64,000 bases of DNA. It comes from Diphasiastrum complanatum (taxonomy: Eukaryota > Streptophyta > Lycopodiopsida > Lycopodiales > Lycopodiaceae). The position numbers and the translations under genes are program-made. The notes below the pieces were generated by a model that was given only the letters and a program-made list of their open reading frames with translations, was not told the DNA's origin and made no database searches. Position 1 is the stretch's first letter; every line of letters begins with the position of its first letter. The stretch spans positions 50,070,182-50,134,181 of the forward strand of contig CM055104.1 of the NCBI GenBank assembly GCA_029204225.1, in the 5' to 3' direction. Positions 33,916 to 44,845 of this stretch are shown here, in pieces.

Positions 33916-34652
33916 TGTGAAGAATTGAAAAAGATTATCTATGTTAGATATAGGGGTCTTATGTTTTTTACATCAAGCATCTAGGTGTAGGATGTTGATA
34001 GGAATAAAGTTGGCATAGATGGCAAATTATGCATTTCCACTTGTAATGCCACTATTGAGCCAAAATAGAGTAAGAGGCTAAACACTTGCTAATTAGAGTG
34101 TAGACAAGTGTAAAGTTTTTTTTTGATGTATTCCAAAAGGTCCAATAGGATATATAGGTGGAACCTTGTGAGGTCCAATAGAAAATTGAGGTGTGCTTGA
34201 ATATAGTCCAATAGAATTAAGAGGTGCATAGATCAATGATCCAATAGGATTAAGAGGTGACAAAATATGGTCCAATCATAGTTAAGCATAGTGGTAGCTC
34301 GTGGACCTACTAGTATCATTGTACTCCTTATTTTGAAGTCAATTGATTTGGTGATTTCATGGATTTTGTGAGTTATTGGATTTCTAGCTTTCTCTCTCTA
34401 CCCGAGAGTTCTTGATGCATTTTCTCTCTCTACCTGAGGAGAGCAGCTTGTTTTTACTTAGATTATTTTTTGAATACTTCCCACACGTGTGAGTGAGAGT
34501 TGGAAGTGATTGAATGCATGTAGTAGTGTGTTTTTGCCATAGGATTCAAGATTGATCTTGAATCTCAATCTAGTCTTGATCTTGGTGCATCTACACACCT
34601 TAGGAGATCACAAGTACATGTAGTGGACAGTTCACACGTGTGAAATTCAACA
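33916..34652 (+). repeat. 5' LTR of copia A copy 1 (737 bp)
   Basis: Begins TGTGAAGAATTG and ends GAAATTCAACA, followed by the PBS. It contains the palindrome CACACGTGTG at 34482 and 34633. It is related to the 580-bp LTR at 53537-54116, which lacks an internal segment around 34360-34470 rich in CTCTCTCTACC. Only the last 96 bp are repeated at the 3' end. Confidence 0.9.
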
Positions 34653-34664
34653 TGGTATCAGAGC
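34653..34664 (+). other. Primer-binding site of copia A copy 1
   Basis: TGGTATCAGAGC, complementary to the 3' end of plant initiator tRNA-Met (established for many copia elements). It directly abuts the LTR. Confidence 0.9.
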
Positions 34665-35397
34665 CTACCTAAGGTTACCATGCATTTTGATCCATCTAAG
34701 TGAAAAAATTTCATCAATCTTGAGCTAGAAGTTGTCAAGGCCCATTTTCCTAGCTATCTTGTTCAATCTTGGATCAAAAGAGATCAAAAGGACATTGATT
34801 GGGTCTGACCTGGTACTGTACGGAATCAGGTGCTCAAACATGTGTGAGGAACATCCAATTTCAGTTTGGAAGTTCTCTCTCATGTTTGATCCATTTATCT
34901 TGCTTGATAGCTTGCTTTGAAGCTATTTTTGTCTAGTTTCTGATGCAATCAGTTTCATTTCATTTGGTTGAGCCAATCAAAAGTTATAAGATTTTGAAGA
35001 GGGTTAGGTAGGGCACCTAGACCTGGGTGGACACATTTGGTTTGGTCAAGATATTGCTTGGTTGATCCAAAATCACAGTTGTATGCTTGCCAATCTCATC
35101 TATATGTGATCTAGGCACTGTTTTGAGATCTTAGCCATTTTGTTTCATGCAATATCATTGTATTTGAGTCAAATTTGATTTCTTAGTGTATTTCACACGT
35201 GCTAAGAGTGTTAGATCATAACTTTGCCTATACCCCATCATTTGATGTGAAATAGATCTAGATTTGAGTAGCTAGTGAGAATCAATTACAAATTGTTGTA
35301 AGATCTTTCATAGGAGGAGATAGTACTCAATTATTGGATCCTATTGAGAGTGTGTAACAACATTTATTGTTCATCATTTGAGTTTTCCTCACTTCAA

Positions 35398-37203
35398 ATG
35401 TCTTCAATGGGTTCATCCTTGTTGGAACCAAGTGAGAGATTGACTACTTCAAATTATTCAATTTGGAAAATGAGGATGGAGTCCATCTTGATCCTTCAAG
35501 ACGTGATGGACATAGTTCTTGGCCCTGAAGAAGAACCACAAGTTCTTCAAGAGGTTCAAAAATACAAAAAGAGAGCTAGGATGGTTCTCCACTACATTAA
35601 GATGAATATCTCTAATGAGATATTGAGGGAGATAGGTACTTGTACAACAGCCAAAGAAGCTTGGGATTGTCTCAAGACTATCTATGAGGCTAAGAATACC
35701 TCTAGGCTTCTCACTCTTAGGAATCAAATCTTTCAAAGTAGCCAAAAGAGTGATGAGAGTGCATCTAGTTATGTTTTGAGAGTAAAAGATATTCATAGAG
35801 AGCTTGCTTGCATTGGTGATTCCATCAATCAAAATGAGATAGTTCAAGTCATTCTCAATGGCTTGAGAAGTGAATTTGATAATCTTGTCCAATCCTATGC
35901 CATTAAGGAGGAGCTACCAAGTTTGGAGGCTCTCCAAAGTGTGCTAATTTCAGAAGAATCAAGACAAGAGTACAAGCTCTTGAGGATGGACAAGCTTTCT
36001 CTCACTCATAATGATGGCAAAGCTCTCTTTGCCAAGGATAAGCACAAAGAGAGGAGCAAGAACCAACATCAACAATCCTCAAGCAAGGACAAAGTCAAAT
36101 CCAAAGACAAAGATGAGGAGGAAGATGATTCCTCTAATGCTTCATCATCCAAGCTCAAGAAGAAGAAGAAGATCAAGTGCTTTTATTGTGGCAAGAAAGG
36201 TCATTATGCCACCAATTGCTTCAAAAAGAAGAATCAACTCAAGCAAGCCAATATAACCAATGAGAAGGAAGACACTATTGCAAGTGATGGAGAGGGATCT
36301 CTTATGGTCTCTAGTTTCTCATCTACTCCTTTCAAGAAGGATGGCCTATGGTATATTGATAGTGGAGCCTCTTCACATATGTGTAGCTCCAAGGACTCTT
36401 TCTCTTCTATTGCACCTTATGATGGAGTGAAGAAATCAATATACACTGCAAATGATTTTGAATGTCCTATTGAAGGCATAGGGAACATTCCCTTGAAGCT
36501 TGCATCCTCTAAAGTTCTTTCTCTCTCTAGAGTTCTTTATATACCTAAGCTTACCAAGAATCTTATTAGTGTTGGCCAATTGCTTGATAATGGCCTTGAT
36601 GTAAAATTCAATGTTGATACTTGCACTATCAAGAAGAATGATGAGATACTTGCATTAGGATCTAGATTTGGTGGCATCTATAAACTAGATCCAAATGAGT
36701 ATGTGAATGCTTGTAATGTTGCTCTTGTGAACAAGCTCTCTATGGAGGAATTATGGCATAGGAGGTTGGGACATCCCAACTACAAATCCATGCTCTCTAT
36801 GATCAAAGAATCCAAAGCTATTGGCTTGCCAAAGTCATTCTCCAAGAAGATAAAGCCTTGTGAGGCTTGTGCTATTGCTAAATCTCACAAAAAGCCATTT
36901 ACAAGATCTCCTATCAAAAGCAATCATCCTTTGGAGTTAATCCACTCGGATGTGCATTTCTCATCAACTACAAGCAAGGGAGGAGCCACTTGTTTTGTTA
37001 CTTTCATTGATGATTACACAAGATTCACTTGGATATATCTTCTTGCTTCAAAATCTATAGTGTTTGATCATTTCCTTATTTTCAAAGCTTATGTAGAGAA
37101 GCAATTCTCATTCAAGATTAAAGCTCTTAGAAGTGATGGAGGTGGTGAATATATCTCCAATAAATTTCAAGATTTTTGTGAGCTTGAAGGCATTAAATCT
37201 TGA
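35398..37203 (+). CDS. Copia A gag-pol, truncated in integrase (601 codons)
   Basis: The longest intact frame in the window. I take ATG 35398 (MSSMGSSLLEPSERL); the frame is open 18 codons further upstream but without ATG. The gag domain covers roughly residues 15-190 (NYSIWKMRMESILILQDVMD, TAKEAWDCLKTIYEAKN). The CCHC knuckle CFYCGKKGHYATNC is at 261-274 and the protease DSGASSHM at 321. The pre-integrase zinc-binding block starts at WHRRLGHPN (453), with CEACAIAKSHKK. The integrase core reaches HSDVHF and LRSDGGGEY, the first two catalytic Asp, and ends at GIKS before the third acidic residue. The stop codon lies inside the 3' LTR. No frameshift or stop interrupts ~1.8 kb, so it is young or was maintained. 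Confidence 0.9.
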   Translation: MSSMGSSLLEPSERLTTSNYSIWKMRMESILILQDVMDIVLGPEEEPQVLQEVQKYKKRARMVLHYIKMNISNEILREIGTCTTAKEAWDCLKTIYEAKNTSRLLTLRNQIFQSSQKSDESASSYVLRVKDIHRELACIGDSINQNEIVQVILNGLRSEFDNLVQSYAIKEELPSLEALQSVLISEESRQEYKLLRMDKLSLTHNDGKALFAKDKHKERSKNQHQQSSSKDKVKSKDKDEEEDDSSNASSSKLKKKKKIKCFYCGKKGHYATNCFKKKNQLKQANITNEKEDTIASDGEGSLMVSSFSSTPFKKDGLWYIDSGASSHMCSSKDSFSSIAPYDGVKKSIYTANDFECPIEGIGNIPLKLASSKVLSLSRVLYIPKLTKNLISVGQLLDNGLDVKFNVDTCTIKKNDEILALGSRFGGIYKLDPNEYVNACNVALVNKLSMEELWHRRLGHPNYKSMLSMIKESKAIGLPKSFSKKIKPCEACAIAKSHKKPFTRSPIKSNHPLELIHSDVHFSSTTSKGGATCFVTFIDDYTRFTWIYLLASKSIVFDHFLIFKAYVEKQFSFKIKALRSDGGGEYISNKFQDFCELEGIKS

Positions 37204-37294
37204 ATCTCAATCTAGTCTTGATCTTGGTGCATCTACACACCTTAGGAGATCACAAGTACATGTAGTGGACAGTCCACACGTGTGAAATTCAACA

Positions 37295-37666
37295 ATATGC
37301 ATCCATGTTAATACTAGAATAATCACATGCTCCTTGTATCAATTTTCGGTCAATAATCCTGCCGACTTCGCCTATAAGGGCCTCTGCAATCTTGGACTTG
37401 ATTCAAAAATATTGTTGATTTCCGAGTAGACTCGTCTTTGACTTGGCTACAAGTACTGCACTCAAAGACTTCCCAATCATGTCCATGTCTTTCAGATTTT
37501 GATTGGTGACTAAAGTTGATCTACAAAATAAAAATCAGATTTAAAAAAAAACTATTCACAATCATTGATGTGCTAAATGAAACAAAACACATGAATAGTT
37601 CAAAACAAAATCTTACTTGAAAGCATATATTCTTTTTTTCCGTTGACCCCCACTTCATGAAAGCTC
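37295..37666 (-). pseudogene. Transposase-like gene (family T), block copy 1, upstream part
   Basis: Reverse complement of 60057-60429. The minus strand encodes the region around EVGRIIDRKLIQGACDYSSI, with an acceptor-like TTGCAG before it. It is split from 33139-33915 by the copia A insertion and bounded at 37667 by the copia B LTR. Positions 37662-37666 (AGCTC) precede the B element and are the place to look for its target duplication. Confidence 0.55.
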
Positions 37667-38357
37667 TGTGAAAAATTGCCTACATTGGCAAATCTAGCCA
37701 TGTAGAATATTGTACATTTTGTCAATATTTTTTGTTAGACACTTGAATGGCCAAAGTGCCACTTGTCAATCCACACCTAATGTAGGTTACCACGAGTCAA
37801 GAGGAGTGGTTGTCTCCATTTGGTAGTGATTCCTACTTTGTAGGATCTATAGCATGATTTTTGATGAGATTTGTACTTACCATGCACCTACCAAACATGA
37901 CTATTGGATCTGGGTTAGGGTTTTTACATTAGGGCAAGAAAGTTGAGTCTACTTCCTTATTACATGCTACATTTTTACCTAAATTTGCAAAGGAAGTGTC
38001 TTTTACTGTGTATTCCCATTCTCCATAGTGAAAAGATAGAAACTTTTTGGAGCCTCAAGGAGAAACTCGGATTTTCTCTCTATGTATGGTGATTGTGATT
38101 GATTCCAATGTAGCTAAGCTTTGGCACACTTTAGACTCTATGTACAGGCCATACTACAGCCTCCTTTTCACACGTGTGAAGCCGAATTTCAGTTTATGAT
38201 CAATGTTCTGATTGTCTCTACTTGTTTTCTATCAAGCTACTAAACTAGATCTTGTTTTCTGATGACTAGTATCTAATAGATTGTTTAACAAGCACACAAT
38301 CAACCTTGTGGATCATTCAAAGATCCATTTATGGTCCTTAGTACTGTACTTTTCACA
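37667..38357 (+). mobile_element. 5' LTR of copia B
   Basis: 691 bp from TGTGAAAAATTGCC to TTTTCACA, then the PBS. It is repeated at 59365-60056 (reverse, 692 bp) and, truncated, at 42144-42405. It contains CACACGTGTG at 38169. The flank at 37650-37666 is the same sequence that flanks the reverse copy at 60057, showing one insertion event copied with its surroundings. Confidence 0.9.
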
Positions 38358-38369
38358 TGCTATCAGAGC
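38358..38369 (+). other. Primer-binding site of copia B (mutated)
   Basis: TGCTATCAGAGC, one mismatch to the initiator tRNA-Met site. The duplicated copy on the minus strand at 59364-59353 has the unmutated TGGTATCAGAGC. Confidence 0.8.
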
Positions 38370-38999
38370 CAAGTACAAGGCTATTGATCAGTGTTTGAAA
38401 CTAATCCAATTTTAGCAAGTTTTTGGTGCAAAAAGCTAATACTGGAAGGGCGAGCTGATATCTTGGAATTGCTGAGGGGATTTGATCCCAAACTTTTTGT
38501 GGATCAAAATCCATACTGTTCACACGTGTAGGCAAATCTGAACCAACATTTAAACCCCCATATTCATTGGATCACTGTAATTTCATCTGGTGTTAGTTTG
38601 ATGTAAGTTTTGGTGCAAATCCTAGAATAAGCTACTAAGATCACTTGCCATTAATTAGTTTTGGATTTGATTCATGATAAATAATTAATCTAGGCTGATT
38701 TCAAACCTTTTTAAAGTGGAAACCAGGTCTAGAAAGTACATCAAAGTGAAAGAGAGAGATAGAGTCATTCTATTGTCCAAAAATAGCCAAGATTGCCAAG
38801 ATTTGCTTGAGAGTAGTTTTCACTTCATCTTATCTTCATTCCAGCTTTGTGAGGGAGTGATAGAACTATGATTACAAGTCCATTTGTTGGATTAGAAGTC
38901 AACATTTGAGTGAAACACTACAAGTTAGAAACCTTTGTGAGTTTCAAGTTCAACCAAATCTATATCTTGTGTGTAGAATCTCACTAGTAAGATGGGATC

Positions 39000-40060
39000 A
39001 GTGGGAGCCTACCTTCTAGAAGCTAGTGAGAGGTCAAATTCTACCAATTATGCTATTTAAAAAGTGAGAATGGAGTCACTCATGGTGCTCCAGGATCTTT
39101 ATGAGTTTCTAATAGATGATGAAGATGAACCTCTAGGTGCACAGGAATTAGTGAGATACAAGAAGAGGTCTAGGCTTGCACTTCACTGTATTAAGACAAA
39201 TGTAAGCAATGATCTTTTGAGGGAAGTATCATCATGTAAAAGTGCTAAAGAGGCTTGGGAATCTTTAAAATCTATCTATGAGTCTAGTAACACTTCGAGG
39301 GTTCTCATCCTTAGGAATCAGATTCTACAAAGCATGAAGAGGAGTGATGAGAGTGCACAAGATTATGTGTTCAGAATCAAGTCTCTCAATAGGGAGTTAG
39401 CTTCCATTGGAGGAAGATTCAAGATGGTGAGCTTGTTCAGATTGTCCTTAATGGTCTAGGAAGTGACTTTTCAAATTTGGTCCAAATCTTTGCAATCCAA
39501 GACACTTTGCCCACTATAGAAAAGCTTCATAGTATATTAGTGGCTGAAGAGTGTAGGATGATGCATACCAATGCAAGAATGAATTCTATTTCTCTGCAGG
39601 ATGGTGATGAGAAAGCTAATTTCTCATTCAAAAGCAAGAAGAAGACCAATGGAAAGAAGAAACATCCCAAGGAGGCCAAAGAAGAGGATGATGCATCAAT
39701 CTCAAAGGACAAGTCAAAGCAAAAATGCTTCTTTTGTGGAAAGAAGGGGCATTATGCATCCAAATGCTACAAGAGGCTAAGAGAAAAAGAGGAGGAGGAC
39801 AAACAAGGGAACCTTGCATATGAAGAGGATGGAGATGAGGAGGTCTCATCTTTGATGGCATCTACATCCACTCCAACAAGAAAAAGCAACTCAAAGGACA
39901 CTTGGTGGTTTGATAGTGGGGCTAGCTCCCACATGACTTTCCAAAAGGACACATTCTCAACCTTACACTCTTTCAGTGGTGCTAGTAAATTTGTTTCTTT
40001 AGAAAATGATCAAGAGTGTAAGATAGATGGTATTGGTACATCTCATTAAGTCTAGGATCT
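39000..40060 (+). pseudogene. Copia B gag and protease
   Basis: Gag begins around 38991 (MGSVGAYLLEASERSNSTNY) with a stop before VRMESLMVLQDLYEFLIDDE at 39064. It continues CKSAKEAWESLKSIYESSNT and then shifts frame twice near 39410-39480. The knuckle CFFCGKKGHYASKC is at 39726-39767 and the protease WWFDSGASSHMTFQKD at 39903. A frameshift near 40045 separates it from the continuation SLGSSKRMDVDNVLFVPSIT. Sequence and order match copia A gag at low identity and the 161-1090 fragment closely. No intact gag remains. Confidence 0.85.
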
Positions 40061-42143
40061 AGCAAAAGGATGGATGTAGACAATGTCCTTTTTGTACCAT
40101 CAATTACCAAAAGCTTGCTTAGTGTTGGACAACTAATGAATGATGGTTTAGATGTTCACTTCAAGCATGGAGTTTGTTCCATCATGAAGAATGATAATTG
40201 CGTAGAAAATGGTGTTAAACAAGGTAGTTTTTTTAAGTTGGATGCTAAAGTTGCTTTGGCAAAAGAGGAAATCATTCATTCAAATGTACACTCTTTTTCT
40301 CATGTACCAAGTAGTGATGATAAGACACATGAAACATTCTTAGATATTTATACAAGAGATGCTTGGATCCATCTAGTATCTTGTGTGAATTGAAGTGAAA
40401 TCAACAACCTTGGTGTCAATGTTCTTGCAAGGATTGAGGAGGAGCTACAAAGTGAAGAAGAACTTGAGGATCCACCTCAAGATACAAGAACTCCAAGAAC
40501 TCCAAGATGATCTACAATGGAAAGGACCGAGCCATTGAGGCTCACCTATGATGGTCAAGGTGATCAAAGGGAAGGCTCATCATCTTTCACATCTTACACC
40601 TTTCTTACTTCAATGTTAGATGAGCCAACATGCATGAAGATGCTTGTAAATCTAAAAGTTGGATGGATGCTATGCAAGTAGAGTATGATACTCTCATTGA
40701 GAATCATACTTGGGATGTTGTGGATATTCCTCAAGGGAAGAAACCTCTTGATTTCAAGTGTGTATTTAGATTGAAGTATAATAAAGATGGATCAATAAGT
40801 AAGCATAAAGCTAGGCTTGTAGCCAAAGGTTTTTTACATACCAAAGGCATTGATTATGATGAGACTTTTGCTCCTGTGGCTAAGCTTATTACTATCAAGT
40901 TGATCATTAGTATTGCAACAACCTTCAATTGGGAGCTATTCCAACTTCATTTCACAAATGCATTTCTCAATGGTTATTAGGAGGAAGAGATCTACATGAG
41001 GCAACCCGAGGGCAAAGCATGAAGGAGAGGTGTGTTTCTTGAAGAAGAGCCTTTATGGGCTCAAGCAAGCACCTAGAGCATGATACTCTGGGCTAAACTC
41101 TTTTCTCATTTCTATCAATTTTGTAATGAGTGCCTATGATCCATCATTGTACATAATATTTCATGATGGCATGATCATTATTCTTGTTTTGTATGTAGAT
41201 GACATTATCTTGAGTGGTAATGATCTAGATGGAATTAGAGATGTAAAAATTGCTTTAGCAAAAGAGTTTAAGATGGTAGATCTCGGCCTATTAAGCTTCA
41301 TTCTTGGAATAGAGGTTATTATTGTACATTGTTACAAAAGATGCCTGTAAGGGCGTCGACTCCACTGGATGTCAGATGATCAGTGCATTGATGAAGCAAC
41401 ATGTAAAAGCATCTATTGATGGTGATGAAGCATCCTTTGAGGACATCACGTTATATAGAAGGCTTATTGGCTCCTTGATTTATTTAACTATAACTAGACC
41501 TGATCTTAGTTATAGTGTTGGAAAGTTAAGCCAATTCATGCAAAGTCCTCTAGTTTCACATTGGAAGATGGCCAAAGGAGTTCTTAGGTACATCTCATCT
41601 ACTAAGAATTTTGGCAGTTTGTATAGAGGGACTAATCTTGGCTTAAGAGCCTATAGTGACTCGGATTTTGCAGGTGACAAATTGGATAGAAGACCAACAA
41701 TTGCTTTTTCCACCTTTCTATGTGATGGAGTAGTATCATGGCTTTCCAAAAAGCAAGATACCATCTCCTTATCCTCCACAGAATCTGAATACAAGGCCTT
41801 GACATCAACATGCAAGGAGGTCTTGTGGCTCAAATGGCTATTCGTGGAGCTTCATGTCATGGAGGAGGAGATCCCTATCATCTATTGTGACAACCAATCA
41901 GCCCAATCACTTGCAACTAATCCTACATTCCATGCAAGGAGCAAACACATCGAGATTGCTCATCATTTTGTGAGGGAGAAAGTGCAAGCCAAAGAGATCA
42001 AGCTCCAACATGTGTCATCATCAAGTTCCTTGGCTGATTTGTTTACTAGATCTTTACCTAAAGTTTCATTTGTCAATCTTGGATCTTCAATTGGAGTGAT
42101 TGATAAAAGTTTTGTGGTTTCCAAGGCTAGATTTGAGAAGGAA
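40061..42143 (+). pseudogene. Copia B pol: integrase-less, RT and RNase H
   Basis: After the protease, SVGQLMNDGLDVHFKHGVCS and KEEIIHSNVHSFSHVPSSDD pass straight into the connector (TRDAWIHLVSCVN, EDPPQDTRTPRTPR) without integrase. RT starts at CKSKSWMDAMQVEYDTLIEN (40630), then HKARLVAKGFLHTKGIDYDE. There is a TAG at 40978, then frame breaks, then the active site LYVDDIILSGND (YVDD at 41192). RNase H follows: YRRLIGSLIYLTITRPDLSY, AYSDSDFAGD, LSSTESEYKAL, IYCDNQSAQSLATNPTFHAR and LADLFTRSLPKVSF. The last frame (41322 on) is clean for 286 codons and runs into the LTR (stop 42180). The purine tract GAGAAGGAA (42135-42143) precedes the 3' LTR. Confidence 0.9.
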
Positions 42144-42405
42144 TGTGAAAAATTGCCTACATTGGCAAATCTAGCCATGTAGAATATTGTATGTTTTGTC
42201 AATATTTTTTGTTAGACACTTGAATGGCCAAAGTGCCACTTGTCAATCCACACCTAATGTAGGTTACCACGAGTCAAGAGGAGTGGTTGTGTCCATTTAG
42301 TAGTGATTCCTACTTTGTAGGATCTAGACCATGATTTTTGATGAGATTTGTACCTACCATGCACCTACCAAACATGACTCTTGGATCTAGGCTAGGGTTT
42401 TCACA
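42144..42405 (+). mobile_element. 3' LTR of copia B, truncated
   Basis: Matches the first 260 bp of the 37667 LTR and then stops at GGTTTTCACAT, where family D sequence begins. It is closer at several sites to the LTR at 59365-60056 than to its own 5' LTR. Confidence 0.85.
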
Positions 42406-44845
42406 TGACGTTGAGTATCCATGATCCTATCTGGTTCATGGGATACAAAAGCAGTCAAATTACCCACAGATTTCTACAAGTGGTATTAGAGCTCTTTACT
42501 GAGATTGCAAATCAAAGAACATGTCTTACATTGTCCACCTTCAATAGAAGTTTACGACTTTTCTTGATGGGCCAGCCAACTACCAAATATAGAAGGCCAA
42601 GATGACAATCATCCTCAAGGGTGAAGGACTTTGGCAATACATGAGCTACGTTCAAAGGAAAGTGCAGCTGGAGAGAAGGAGAGAGCAGATTGGTCTAGGA
42701 GTGATGACAAGTTCAAGACAAAATTTGAGACTAAGTCTCAGAGTGAGGTGCTTTACCTCACAGTGAGGTGCTTTACCTCACAGATATGCTGTTCAACTTG
42801 AAATGGGATGGAGCAGACCTTGAAAGCCATATGAAGGCTATGAAGGAGATCTTCACTCCTTGAAGGCAGCCGGAGATGAGCATGCCATCAAGTCAGAACA
42901 ACAAATTACTCTCTTCCTCAGATCTCTACCGGACTCCTACAGTTCTTTGAGAACTATTTTGAGCAAGACTCTTGAGATGAACTTTGAGGACGCCACCAAA
43001 GCCATTGCCAAAGACATGATGCTGCAAGGGAGATTCAAGACTGAAAAGAATTGCGAGAAGGCATTGCTCGCGAGAGGAGCTTCACACCCCAAAAGTGATC
43101 AACCAAAACCTGGCTTCAAAGGGAAAAGAGCACCTGCCAAACCTGTCAAGAAGAACAAAAACAGGTCTTCCTTGACTTGCACACGATGCAAAAGACAAGG
43201 CCATACTGTGGATAAGTGCTGGCTTAATCCACACATTCCTTGCTTTCATTGCAAGAACTCTAGACACGCAGTTGTGGACTCCATCATAAATCCAAAAAGG
43301 TCGCATGAGGGCCCTAAGATCACAGACACAGCTAACATCACTCGTGTTTCGGATTTAGACCAACCCGAGTCATCCAGGATGAGCTGAAATGCCCGTAGTC
43401 TTCTTCTGCCTTGAAGAGCATTGTCACTCCGCCGTCACCGATATTTTAGCATAATGTGGTTATTGATTCTGGCGCTATAGTGCACATTATTTCCAATAGA
43501 GAAGTTATGGAGAATCTTGCGCCCATACAGATGCCCACCATTGGTGAAGGCTTCTTTCAGCCAAACTCTAACGAAGAATCCTGGGATGTTTTTCCTGGTG
43601 ATGACATTCAGCCATTACAGCATGAAGAGTAGTTGGAACCTGATTTGTAGCATGGAGAGCTCATACTAGAGGGGACCGAAACTCCATTATGACATTCTAC
43701 TCTCACAAGAAAAGCCCCTACGAGGTATGACAATGAGTTCTATTAGTTCACTGAGGAGTTTGAATGTTACTTCGAAACAAAACCTCTCATATACCAAGAG
43801 GCTGTAAACAATGAGGACAACAAACATTAGATCAGTGCCATGAAAGACGAAATCAAGTCTATGTAGGAAAACAAAGTACGGGAGCTTGTACCATTGCCTT
43901 TGGACAAAAAGCTCATTGATAACAAATGGGTTTACAAAAACAAGTATGATTCTATTGGAAACATTGAGCGCTACAAGCAGGCACGATTGGTCGCCAGAGG
44001 TTTCACTTAGAAATTCGGAGTGGACTACCAAGACACATTCTCACCTGTCGTAAAGCAAGCATGTATTCGAATTCTACTTGCATTCATGGCTCAGTACAAC
44101 CTAAATATCCGACAAATTGACAAGAAGACCGCATTCTTGTATGGAGAAATAAAAGAGGATTTGTATATGAAACAGCCAAAAGGATTCGTGAATCCTAAGT
44201 TTCTAAATCACACTTGCCGAATTTTCAGAAGCATTTATGGCTTGAAACAAGGAGCGAGAGAGTGGTACAAGAAGAATAACCGAACTTTGAAGAAAATCGG
44301 CTTTCAGCCACTCATGCCAGACTATAATGTTTACATACTCAGAGATGGCGAAGATTTTGTAATCATGATAGTCTATGTTGATGACTCACTAATGATCGGG
44401 AATAGTCTATCACTTATTGAGAAGGTCAAGGTTGAAATATCTGAGCATTTTCAGATTTCAGACCTGGGAAAGGCCAACAAGTATTTGGGAATCGAAATAG
44501 AGCATGATCGCGAGAAGGGGATCATATTCATCCACCAAGCATAGTACATTCAAAAACTTCTTGAGAAGTTCAACATGCAAGATTGCAAAGAGGCAACAAC
44601 TCCGATGGCAGCATATGCTATTTTATCTTCCGATGACTGTCCAAGCACAGAAGAGGAGCGAGAGTACATGGAAAAATATCCTTACCATACTTTGATCAGT
44701 TTATCTGCAGTAGGGTTGACATTGCTTTTCCTGTTTACAGTCTTAGTCGGTTTTCATCTGACCCAAGTATGCACCATTGGAAGATGGCAAAGAGGATTCT
44801 ACGGTACTCGAAATCTACCATTGATTTCGGGTTATGTTATAGGGA
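42406..44845 (+). pseudogene. Ty1/copia family D, integrase-deleted
   Basis: An LTR end (…TTTCTACA, to 42478) and PBS TGGTATTAGAGC (42481-42492) are followed by gag with KAKMTIILKGEGLWQYMSYV. A 20-bp duplication at 42744-42783 shifts the frame. Gag continues LFLRSLPDSYSSLRTILSKT, with knuckles CTRCKRQGHTVDKC and a degraded CFHCKNSRH. The protease is only hinted at (near 43455) and integrase is missing. RT runs NKWVYKNKYDSIGNIERYKQ, GVDYQDTFSPVVKQACIRIL and VYVDDSLMIGNS (near 44370), then KANKYLGIEIEHDREKG. It ends inside early RNase H (HWKMAKRILRYSKSTIDFG). Several in-frame stops (for example 43843, 44542) inactivate it. A minus-strand gypsy integrase begins at 44846. Confidence 0.85.

Larger units (their letters stand above)
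33916..37294 (+). mobile_element. Ty1/copia family A, copy 1: internally deleted, with TSD
   Basis: 3379 bp bounded by TG at 33916 and CA at 37294, with ATATG on both sides (33911-33915 and 37295-37299). The homologous empty site is at 60425-60429 in the inverted block. It has a 5' LTR (33916-34652), PBS, and a gag-protease-integrase ORF. The integrase runs directly into the last ~96 bp of the 3' LTR at about 37199. RT, RNase H and most of the 3' LTR are therefore absent, although both outer ends and the target duplication are intact. Confidence 0.93.

Noticed and set aside
34093-34275. 60-codon ORF with Pro-Ile-Gly-Pro repeats
   Set aside because: It lies inside the copia A LTR and reflects a short internal repeat (TCCAATAG units) of the LTR, not a protein.
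35458-35892. 144-codon minus-strand ORF
   Set aside because: Shadow frame opposite the copia A gag, which has clear domain motifs on the plus strand.
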